From positions 1 to 8,825 of the forward strand of contig JAIRLF010000056.1 of NCBI GenBank assembly GCA_031259655.1: a DNA stretch of 8,825 nucleotides, in the 5' to 3' direction. Positions within the stretch are counted from its first letter, which is position 1. Each line of letters starts with the position of its first letter. The notes beneath the pieces are model-generated. The model was not told where the DNA came from. It was given only the letters and a program-made list of their open reading frames with translations, and ran no database searches. Positions 1 to 5,487 of this stretch are shown here, piece by piece. Position numbers and translations under genes: made by a program. The DNA is from Prevotellaceae bacterium (GTDB lineage: Bacteria; Bacteroidota; Bacteroidia; Bacteroidales; UBA932).

Positions 1-1110
1 TTCGATTTCATAGCGTCTTCGTCCCAGACCGATTTTTTCGGCATGTTCCAGACCTGCCTGCCAGTTGGTATTGGGATGAACCATGCGGAATTTGTCCTTA
101 CCCTCGGCATGGTCGTGCGGATATTTTTCGGATAACTTGCTGCCGCTGAGAATCGGCGCTTTTATCACTAAATCGGCGCACGCCTGGTCGAGAGCGACAG
201 GGTCGAAGGACGCCGCAATCCCCAAATCGGGGATTATAGCGGCGTCGTTATGATTCCAGCAGTCGCATTCGGGCGAGACGTTCATGATGAAATTCAAGTG
301 GAAATTAGGCTTATTCAGAATCGTAGCCTTTGCGTATTCGGCGATTTTACAGTTCAGCCGTTCGGAAGTTTCGCCGTCGCCCATTACAGCCGCCCCATAT
401 TGGCACAAGGCAATACATTGCCCGCAACCGACACATTTACCGTAATCTATACACGCAATTCTGTCGCCGTCCAAATGTATGGCTTCGTGAGCGCAGTTTT
501 TTACACATATCCTGCATCCTGCACACGATTCCCTGTTTACGACGGGTTTAGACGCCGAATGTAATTCCAGTTTTCCGCCCACGCTTGCGCTACCCATGCC
601 GAGATTCTTCAGCGCTCCGCCGAAACCGGACTGTTCGTGCCCTTTGAAATGGTTCATGCTGATAACAATATCGGCGTCGGCAATTGCCGTTCCTATTTTT
701 GGCGACCTGCAATATTCGCCGTCAATGAGTATCTCGCGATAGTCCGTTCCTTTCAGCCCGTCGGCGATAATCACGTCGCATTTTGCCGAAATGGGATTGA
801 ACCCGTTTTCCATCGCGCTCCGGATGTGGTCAACGGCGTTGGAACGATTGCCGGAATACAGGGTATTACTGTCAGTGAGAAAAGGCTTTGCACCTAACCG
901 ACGCAGTAACGAAGCTATGCGCGCTACATAGTTCGGACGGATAAAAGCCAGATTCCCCGGCTCGCCGAAATGAATCTTGATTGCTACAAACTGATTCTTA
1001 AAATCAATCGTTTCGATGCCTGCCCGTATGACAAGCTTCTCCATTTTAGTCAATAAATTGCTCGATGGAGTTGTCCTGAGATTAGTGAAATAAACTTTTG
1101 ATGCGACCAT
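1..1110 (-). CDS. DUF362 domain protein with two [4Fe-4S] cluster motifs (C-terminus cut by window edge)
   Basis: The reading frame opens with ATG at 1110-1108 and stays open for 370 codons to the left edge, where the visible protein ends RRRYEIE. DUF362 proteins are commonly about 370 residues, so probably only a few residues are missing. Residues 1-190 form the DUF362 part, with the motifs KIHFGEPGN, TDSNTLYSGNR and MNHFKGHEQSGFGGALKN, the last near residues 152-169. Residues 196-206 (C196, C199, C202, C206) and 226-236 (C226, C229, C232, C236) are two CxxCxxCxxxC ferredoxin motifs for two [4Fe-4S] clusters. No signal peptide or membrane segment is seen, so it is probably cytoplasmic. DUF362 proteins are thought to be iron-sulfur electron-transfer or redox proteins, but no reaction can be assigned here. 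It appears monocistronic at its 5' side, with an AT-rich leader and no clear Shine-Dalgarno. The family call is strong; the function is open. Confidence 0.93.
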   Translation of the reverse strand, partial: MVASKVYFTNLRTTPSSNLLTKMEKLVIRAGIETIDFKNQFVAIKIHFGEPGNLAFIRPNYVARIASLLRRLGAKPFLTDSNTLYSGNRSNAVDHIRSAMENGFNPISAKCDVIIADGLKGTDYREILIDGEYCRSPKIGTAIADADIVISMNHFKGHEQSGFGGALKNLGMGSASVGGKLELHSASKPVVNRESCAGCRICVKNCAHEAIHLDGDRIACIDYGKCVGCGQCIALCQYGAAVMGDGETSERLNCKIAEYAKATILNKPNFHLNFIMNVSPECDCWNHNDAAIIPDLGIAASFDPVALDQACADLVIKAPILSGSKLSEKYPHDHAEGKDKFRMVHPNTNWQAGLEHAEKIGLGRRRYEIE

Positions 1111-1193
1111 TTTTTATTATTTAATCGTTTGAAAAATATTGTTATATCCGTTTTATAATTTTTGCAATATTAGTGATTTATTTTTATATAGAG

Positions 1194-1258
1194 GTCTGAA
1201 CTTTGATCTTTGTGATTTTTGTGATTTAAATGATTTTATCATATCGTTCTTGTGATTT
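1194..1258 (-). repeat. Degenerate AATCA-rich intergenic motif ending ATCAAAGTTCAGAC
   Basis: Read on the minus strand, this AT-rich stretch is a chain of loosely repeated AATCAcAAA / AATCAnnnA words ending in ATCAAAGTTCAGAC (1207-1194). The same 14-mer, also preceded by AATCA-type words, occurs on the plus strand at 2232-2245. The two copies point towards each other around the small-RNA unit. The sequence is non-coding and looks like a dispersed intergenic repeat; no function is claimed. Confidence 0.5.
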
Positions 1259-1260
1259 AA

Positions 1261-1401
1261 ATGGTTTTCTGCAATGCAGAATATGGTTTTTTGTGAGAAA
1301 TATGGTTTTCTGCAATGCAGAATATAGTTTTTTGTGGAAAATATGGTTTTCTGCAATGAAGAATATGGTTTTTTGTGAAAAATATGGTTTTCTGCAATGA
1401 A
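1261..1401. repeat. 41-bp tandem repeat, about 3.4 copies, with a palindromic core
   Basis: The unit beginning ATGGTTTTCTGCAATGCAG recurs with an exact 41-bp period at 1261, 1302, 1343 and (partial) 1384. Each unit holds two sub-blocks, each starting with ATGGTTTT or a variant: one continues CTGCAATGCAGAAT, the other TTTGTGAGAAAT or a variant. The first sub-block of units 1 and 2 contains the interrupted palindrome TTCTGCA-a-TGCAGAA. Units 3 and 4 carry ATGAAGAA/ATGAAAA instead and lose the perfect right arm. Minus-strand reading frames through the array (repeating ITE/CIAENH-like peptides) simply follow the repeat in different frames and are not credible genes. Confidence 0.9.
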
Positions 1402-1504
1402 AATTGATATTTATAATGACGTTTTCTTTGCGCTCTTTGTAATTTAAAGAATCTATTATTTCTGCCCTCCATATATTATTTGCAATGCTTCTCAAAATTG
1501 TCCG

Positions 1505-1692
1505 GAAGCCCGGAGGGCTTCAATATGAATAACCCTGAGCAAGCCGCAGGCGCAGCTCGGGGTATAGTCGCCTCCTCTTCTGAACTACGTAGTAGTTCAA
1601 CCCTTACAGGGTTGACAAAGAGTGGTTAGCCTTGTCCCCGAGCTGCGCCTGCGGCTTGCTCGGGGTTATTCATATTCGACGCCTTCGGCGTC
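1505..1692. repeat. 188-bp nested inverted-repeat element (MITE-like or structured RNA-like)
   Basis: A 41-nt arm at 1522-1562 is the reverse complement of 1636-1676 with one mismatch. The arms contain AATATGAATAACCC and a GC-rich part with GCAAGCCGCAGGCGCAGCTC. The 73-nt interior holds two overlapping hairpins: TGAACTAC/GTAGTTCA (1581-1588, 1592-1599) and TCAACCCT/AGGGTTGA (1597-1604, 1608-1615), which share TCA. The outer edges are capped by GAAGCCC-gga-GGGCTTC (1505-1521) and GACGCC-ttc-GGCGTC (1678-1692). There is no T-run on either side, no transposase and no obvious target-site duplication. It resembles non-autonomous dispersed repeats of Bacteroidales genomes. A short minus-strand frame through it is not a gene. 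Confidence 0.85.
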
Positions 1693-1757
1693 ATCTGCTC
1701 CCCCATAATACAACAATTGAATCTGTGCCATGTCTGACGAGCAACGAAAACACCGCA

Positions 1758-1780
1758 TTTGAAAAAAAGTATTACCTTTG
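1758..1780 (+). promoter_or_regulatory. Bacteroidota-type promoter of the small RNA (-7 box TACCTTTG)
   Basis: TACCTTTG at 1773-1780 matches the Bacteroidota -7 consensus TAnnTTTG. It lies in TTACCTTTGCATC, 13 nt identical to the site at 2268-2280. A TTTG at 1758-1761 is only 11 nt upstream, shorter than the usual spacing to the -33 element, so the -33 assignment is weak. Transcription would begin roughly at 1785-1788, just before the structured region. Confidence 0.65.
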
Positions 1781-1785
1781 CATCG

Positions 1786-1967
1786 AAATTCAGGACGAAT
1801 TGTAAAGGCAAATATCAGGTTCAAATCCTGAATCGTTCACCAGCATGGAGCGGACGAAAGGATGTAAAAATCCCTGATACTCTTTGCGGGAAACCCATTA
1901 AGTTGGTGAAAAGTAGCGTCTACGGGGGCATACTTTATAAATAGTGTTCATTGAACACTATTTTTTT
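1786..1967 (+). ncRNA. Candidate structured small RNA, rod-shaped and 6S-like
   Basis: An isolated transcription unit of about 180 nt lies between a promoter-like -7 box and a strong terminator, with no credible reading frame. Complementary segments nest around a common centre near 1870: TTGTAAAG (1800-1807) with CTTTATAA (1933-1940, one G-U) extended by G1808-C1929 and C1809-G1928; TTCACCA (1836-1842) with TGGTGAA (1904-1910); ATGG (1845-1848) with CCAT (1895-1898); AAAG (1857-1860) with CTTT (1882-1885); GGAT (1860-1863) with ATCC (1870-1873), an alternative to the last pairing at G1860. The large central bubble carries a hairpin on each strand: 1815-1831 on the 5' side and GTAG-cgt-CTAC (1913-1923) on the 3' side. 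A long rod with a big asymmetric bubble is the layout of 6S RNA, the regulator that binds RNA polymerase. As I recall, a Bacteroidales RNA family (Bacteroidales-1) has been linked to 6S. The structure is seen in the sequence; the family is inferred. No signatures of RNase P, SRP RNA or a standard tmRNA were recognised. Confidence 0.6.
1940..1967 (+). terminator. Intrinsic terminator of the small RNA
   Basis: AATAGTGTT (1940-1948) pairs with AACACTATT (1954-1962) around the loop CATTG, followed by an uninterrupted T-run to 1967. This is a strong Rho-independent terminator. It defines the 3' end of the transcript and overlaps the last base of the 1933-1940 closing-stem strand. Confidence 0.85.
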
Positions 1968-2156
1968 CAATCCAACCCATAAAATTTTTTGTAAATTTCT
2001 TGTTTTTCACTTGGTTTTTATCAATATTAATTTCTTTTCCCCAAAAAAGTATTTTTTACTTCTTTCACCCATCCAGGTCTCTCATAGAATATCTTTATAG
2101 CATTCAATGTAGGGACGGAATTTTTTGTTGTGTTGTGCGATTTATGCCATCCCACC

Positions 2157-2199
2157 GTAGGGGCAAGGCATGCCTTGCCCTCACTTTGCCCGTAGGGCA
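2157..2199. repeat. GTAGG-type palindromic repeat (perfect 20-bp palindrome plus hairpin)
   Basis: Positions 2161-2180 are a perfect 20-bp palindrome (GGGCAAGGCA followed by its reverse complement). It is preceded by GTAG overlapping its first base and followed by TCAC. A second hairpin, TGCCC-gta-GGGCA, lies at 2187-2199. There is no T-run, so it is not an ordinary terminator. The layout (GTAG, palindrome, CAC) matches the GAGACGCAATA palindromes at 7738 and 8592 although the core differs. The surrounding 1968-2268 holds no gene, only AT-rich sequence. Confidence 0.75.
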
Positions 2200-2205
2200 T
2201 TCATA

Positions 2206-2245
2206 TCAAATTAATCAGAAAAATCAGCTAAATCAAAGTTCAGAC
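2206..2245 (+). repeat. AATCA-rich motif ending ATCAAAGTTCAGAC (second copy)
   Basis: This stretch contains repeated AATCAG/AATCA words followed by ATCAAAGTTCAGAC (2232-2245), the same 14-mer as on the minus strand at 1207-1194. It ends a few bases before the promoter at 2248. It is a likely dispersed intergenic repeat with no assigned function. Confidence 0.5.
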
Positions 2246-2247
2246 TA

Positions 2248-2276
2248 TTGTATTTCGAGCGGAATATTTACCTTTG
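2248..2276 (+). promoter_or_regulatory. Bacteroidota-type promoter of the sugar-oxidation operon
   Basis: TACCTTTG at 2269-2276 matches the -7 consensus. TTG at 2248-2250 lies 18 nt upstream at the expected -33 position (consensus TTTG). Predicted transcription starts near 2281-2285, about 10 nt before the ATG of the small lipoprotein-like frame and about 220 nt before the aldo/keto reductase start. No operator repeat or riboswitch was recognised in the leader. Confidence 0.7.
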
Positions 2277-2294
2277 CATCAAAAAACATGGACA

Positions 2295-2522
2295 ATGAAA
2301 GCTCTAAAAGTTAAGAACAGTCTATCTGTCGGCATAGTTACATCGCTGTTTATCAGTTGCGATTTGAAGCGCGGCATCAATATTGCTCCGATATCGTTGT
2401 CGAAAAAAGCACAAGTTTTTCGACCGTCGCCGGATAATATTGCGAAAAAGTTCCCGCAAATGCCGGCATCATCCCGCTATTTAATTAACAATACATTATA
2501 TACATGGAATATAGAGAAATAG
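2295..2522 (+). CDS. Possible small lipoprotein (75 aa) overlapping the next gene
   Basis: From ATG 2295 the frame encodes a basic N-terminus, a hydrophobic stretch (LSVGIVTSLFIS) and a cysteine at about residue 25 followed by aspartate (FISCD). This is a plausible Bacteroidota lipoprotein signal with a relaxed lipobox. The remaining 50 residues show no domain I recognise. The start is barely 20 nt after the -7 box, so the leader would be very short. The last 19 nt overlap the aldo/keto reductase start in another frame, which would allow translational coupling. It may be a real small lipoprotein, the 5' remnant of a longer lipoprotein gene, or an accidental frame inside the operon leader. An in-frame ATG at 2274 overlaps the promoter box and is rejected. 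Confidence 0.4.
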   Translation: MKALKVKNSLSVGIVTSLFISCDLKRGINIAPISLSKKAQVFRPSPDNIAKKFPQMPASSRYLINNTLYTWNIEK

Positions 2523-3436
2523 GAAAAACAGGAATGAAAGTATCCAATCTCAGTTTCGGCGCGTCGTCGTTGGGAGGAGTGTTTCATTCGCTAAAGGAGG
2601 AAGACGGGGTTAAAGCCGTGCATGCCGCTGTGGATAACGGCATTAACTTCATCGATGTGTCGCCTTATTACGGGTATCTGAAAAGCGAAACTGTGCTTGG
2701 TAAGGCGTTGAAAACTATCGAAAGACACAGATACTATCTTTCGACAAAAGTGGGACGCTACGGAAAAGACGGAGCAAACCACTGGGATTATTCGGCAAAA
2801 CGCGTAACCGAAAGCGTTTACGAAAGTTTGGAACGGCTGAATGTCGATTATGTCGATATAATCAATGTGCACGACATAGAGTTCGCCGATTTGGAACAGG
2901 TTTGCAAAGAAACTCTGCCGGCGCTTGTGGAACTGCGCAACAAAGGCATTGCAAAACATGTGGGTATCACCAATCTGACGCTTCGGCATTTCAAATATGT
3001 TATCGAGCACGTCGCAGCGGGCACAATCGACAGCGTTCTTTCGTTTTGTCATTACTGCCTGAACGACGACGCTTTACTCGATTATCTCGACTATTTCGAA
3101 GAGCGTGGAATCGGCGTCATCAACGCGTCGCCGTTTTCGATGGGGCTACTCACCGAGCGCGGAGCTCCGGAATGGCATCCCGCTCCGAAACCCTTGCAGG
3201 ACTTGTGTCGTAAAGCGGCGCAGCACTGTAAATCAAAAGGTAAATCGATTGAACAGTTAGCTATAAAATACTCCGTAAGCAATCCGCGTATTGCTACTAC
3301 ACTGTTCAGCACAACCCGTCCGGAGGCTGTTTTACAGAACATTCGCCGGGCTGAAGAACCTCTCGACGAAGATTTGTTGCGCGAAGTGTGCGCTATTTTA
3401 GAACCGCGTTACCGCGATACATGGTTAAACAGTTGA
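2504..3436 (+). CDS. Aldo/keto reductase, L-galactose dehydrogenase type
   Basis: A 310-residue NAD(P)-dependent (alpha/beta)8 oxidoreductase predicted to oxidise the C1 hydroxyl of an aldose to the lactone. The AKR tetrad is visible: D51 and Y56 in IDVSPYYG, K82 in STKVGRY and H123 in NVHDIEF. The text follows plant L-galactose dehydrogenase unusually closely, including KVSNLSFGASSLGGVF, NFIDVSPYYG, VDYVDIINVHDIEF, SPFSMGLLTERGAPEWHPA and HCKSKGK. Length is normal. The start ATGGAATATAG is preceded by an AT-rich leader without Shine-Dalgarno, as is usual in this phylum. It is the first enzyme of a three-gene operon, 19 nt before the lactonase gene. L-fucose is a plausible alternative substrate, since L-fucose is 6-deoxy-L-galactose. 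The cofactor preference cannot be read with certainty. Confidence 0.9.
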   Translation: MEYREIGKTGMKVSNLSFGASSLGGVFHSLKEEDGVKAVHAAVDNGINFIDVSPYYGYLKSETVLGKALKTIERHRYYLSTKVGRYGKDGANHWDYSAKRVTESVYESLERLNVDYVDIINVHDIEFADLEQVCKETLPALVELRNKGIAKHVGITNLTLRHFKYVIEHVAAGTIDSVLSFCHYCLNDDALLDYLDYFEERGIGVINASPFSMGLLTERGAPEWHPAPKPLQDLCRKAAQHCKSKGKSIEQLAIKYSVSNPRIATTLFSTTRPEAVLQNIRRAEEPLDEDLLREVCAILEPRYRDTWLNS

Positions 3437-3455
3437 AATCACACAGTTGCAAGAT

Positions 3456-4388
3456 ATGAAAGACGGACAGATGACCATTATCGACGCTCATTCGCATCTC
3501 TGGTTACGGCAGGATACGGAAGTAAACGGGCTGAAAATACAAACGCTCGAAAACGGCAAATCGCTGTTTATGGGAGAAATCCGGCAAATGGTGCCTCCGT
3601 TTATAATCGACGGGCGCAATACGGCGGAGATTTTTCTCTCGAACATGGATTACGCGCAGGTCTCGGCTGCCGTTGTAACTCAGGAATATATCGACGGCTT
3701 GCAAAACGATTATCTTCGCGAGGTCGAACAGCGATACCCGAACCGTTTCCTGTGTTGCGGAATGGTGGACGCGCGGCAGCCCGGATATTACGAACATGCG
3801 GAGACGCTGATAGGTCAAGGTTTCAAAGCCGTCAAACTGCCCGCCGAACGTCTGATAATGAAAGACCGGCGGGTGTTGCTGACTTGCGACGAAATGATGC
3901 GGATGTTCCGTTTGATGGAGAAAAACGACATAGTGTTTTCGGTAGATTTGGCTCCGGGAGCCGAACAGGTTCCCGAAATGGAAGAAATCGTTGCCGAATG
4001 CCCCGACTTAAGAATTGCAATCGGGCATTTTGGAATGGTTACCCGTCCCGATTGGCAGCAACAGGTTAAGTTAGCCCGTCATCCGAACGTGATGATAGAA
4101 TCCGGCGGCATCACCTGGCTGTTTAACGACGAATTTTACCCGTTTACCGGAGCAGTGTGGGCAATCAAAGAAGCGGCGTCGCTGGTCGGGAGCGGGAAAC
4201 TGATGTGGGGTTCCGATTATCCGCGCACTATTACTGCGATAACGTACAGGATGTCGTACGATTTTGTTCTGAAATCCACCCTGTTGACCGAAGACGAAAA
4301 GAAGCTGTTCCTCGGCGAAAATGCAAAGCGATTCTATCGGTTCGAAAACCCTGTCGAATTGCCTTACATCAAAAATATGTCGGAATGA
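3456..4388 (+). CDS. Amidohydrolase-2 family sugar lactonase (COG3618-like)
   Basis: A TIM-barrel metal hydrolase of about 310 residues, expected to open the aldonolactone made by the upstream dehydrogenase. The IDAHSHLW motif near the N-terminus gives the HxH metal ligands. IGHFGM in the middle supplies a conserved histidine, and LMWGSDYPR supplies the late aspartate that activates water. Family members include L-fuconolactonase, L-rhamnonolactonase and L-galactonolactonase; the exact lactone is inferred from the neighbours. I chose ATG 3456. ATG 3471 (MTIIDAHSH) is equally possible and gives a tighter N-terminus, while an upstream TTG at 3447 is less likely. It is flanked by a 19-nt gap before and 33 nt after, all on one strand, consistent with one transcript. 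Confidence 0.85.
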   Translation: MKDGQMTIIDAHSHLWLRQDTEVNGLKIQTLENGKSLFMGEIRQMVPPFIIDGRNTAEIFLSNMDYAQVSAAVVTQEYIDGLQNDYLREVEQRYPNRFLCCGMVDARQPGYYEHAETLIGQGFKAVKLPAERLIMKDRRVLLTCDEMMRMFRLMEKNDIVFSVDLAPGAEQVPEMEEIVAECPDLRIAIGHFGMVTRPDWQQQVKLARHPNVMIESGGITWLFNDEFYPFTGAVWAIKEAASLVGSGKLMWGSDYPRTITAITYRMSYDFVLKSTLLTEDEKKLFLGENAKRFYRFENPVELPYIKNMSE

Positions 4389-4421
4389 AAAGATGTTGTT
4401 ATAATTATAAAATCGATTAAT

Positions 4422-5456
4422 ATGGAAATTACACAAATGCAGGCTGTACAAATAGTACGGGCGGGAGAAATAAAACTTGTAGACATACCATCTCCTTCGA
4501 TGTCGCCTGCCGAAGTATTGCTGAAAATCAAATATGTCGGTTTCTGCGGTTCGGACCTTAATACTTACTTGGGGAAAAACCCGATGGTTCGGCTTCCCAT
4601 CGTACCGGGTCACGAAATCGGTGCGGTGATTGCAGCCACCGGTCTCGATGTGCCGTCTCATTTGCAGGCGGGCATGTCGTGCACTGTAAACCCGTACACG
4701 GCTTGCGGAAACTGTTCTTCGTGCCGTAACGGTCGTCCCAATGCCTGCCGGTTCAACCGGACGCTGGGGGTGCAGCGCGACGGCGCGATGTGCGAGTATA
4801 TCGTCGCGCCATGGGAAAAAGTCATTGCCGATTCGGCGATTTCGCCAAAAGATTTTTGTCTTGTCGAACCCATGAGCGTGGGTTTTCATGCCGTCAACCG
4901 GGCGCAAGTCAACGATTTGGACGTCGTGGCGGTCGTCGGTTGCGGAATGATAGGAGTTGGCGCTATTGTCCGCTCGTCGATTCGCGGCGCAAAAGTGATT
5001 GCAATAGACGTCGACGATGCCAAGTTAGCTTTGGCTAAACGCTTAGGCGCAAATTTCACCGTCAATTCCCAAACGGAAGATGTACACGAACGTTTGCAGG
5101 AAATAACCGGAAACCAGGGTCCCGACGTGATTGTCGAAGCTGTGGGCGCTCCTTCGACCTATCAAATGGCTGTCAACGAGGTGGCATTCACGGGTCGTGT
5201 GGCGTGCATTGGCTATGCGAAAACGGAAATCGCTTTCGAGACAAAGTATTTTGTGCAGAAAGAGTTAGATATACGCGGGTCGCGTAATGCTATGCCCGAA
5301 GATTTCCGCGCTGTGATGGAATATCTTAAACGTGGAATATGCCCTAAAGAAGAATTAATCAGCGGCATATACCCTCCTGACAAAGCTCGGGATGCACTGG
5401 AGAAATGGAAAGCAAACCCGGGACAGGTGTTCAGGATTTTGATTGAGTTTCCGTAG
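4422..5456 (+). CDS. Zinc-dependent medium-chain alcohol dehydrogenase, probable L-galactonate 5-dehydrogenase type
   Basis: A 344-residue MDR-superfamily dehydrogenase. Catalytic zinc ligands are C42 (GFCGSD), H64-E65 (PGHEIG) and E149 (LVEP). The structural zinc is bound by C95, C98, C101 and C109. The Rossmann fold shows VVGCGMIG (171-178) and an acidic residue at the end of the second strand (VIAIDVDD, D196), which favours NAD over NADP. It resembles sorbitol/threonine dehydrogenases and the L-galactonate dehydrogenase LgoD (YjjN), which makes D-tagaturonate. Given the two upstream enzymes, oxidation of L-galactonate (or L-fuconate-derived acids) is the best inference; another polyol dehydrogenase role is possible. 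The start at 4422 is followed by an alternative ATG at 4437. It is the last gene of the operon and ends 16 nt from the convergent pstC stop. Confidence 0.87.
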   Translation: MEITQMQAVQIVRAGEIKLVDIPSPSMSPAEVLLKIKYVGFCGSDLNTYLGKNPMVRLPIVPGHEIGAVIAATGLDVPSHLQAGMSCTVNPYTACGNCSSCRNGRPNACRFNRTLGVQRDGAMCEYIVAPWEKVIADSAISPKDFCLVEPMSVGFHAVNRAQVNDLDVVAVVGCGMIGVGAIVRSSIRGAKVIAIDVDDAKLALAKRLGANFTVNSQTEDVHERLQEITGNQGPDVIVEAVGAPSTYQMAVNEVAFTGRVACIGYAKTEIAFETKYFVQKELDIRGSRNAMPEDFRAVMEYLKRGICPKEELISGIYPPDKARDALEKWKANPGQVFRILIEFP

Positions 5457-5470
5457 TGTTATCTCATTCG

Positions 5471-5487
5471 ACTCAAGGAGTTTTTTT
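5471..5487 (+). terminator. Weak hairpin plus T-run after the alcohol dehydrogenase
   Basis: ACTC-aag-GAGT followed by seven T residues lies 14 nt after the alcohol dehydrogenase stop, inside the 3' end of the convergent pstC gene. The 4-bp stem is short, so it is at best a weak intrinsic terminator. No terminator for pstC in the opposite direction is evident. Confidence 0.3.

Noticed and set aside
1153..1495. Several overlapping minus-strand frames encoding repetitive peptides
   Set aside because: All follow the 41-bp tandem repeat in different frames. 41 is not a multiple of 3, and no frame is favoured.
2161..2199. Rho-independent terminator
   Set aside because: Hairpins are strong but no T-run follows on either strand, and no gene ends here. 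It fits a dispersed palindromic repeat better.
2000..2314. 104-codon plus-strand frame across the intergenic region
   Set aside because: It crosses an AT-rich leader, a palindromic repeat and the operon promoter, and shows no conserved features.
4071..4907. 278-codon minus-strand frame opposite the lactonase and alcohol dehydrogenase genes
   Set aside because: It is antisense to two well-supported enzymes with clear catalytic motifs, and its own translation shows no family features.
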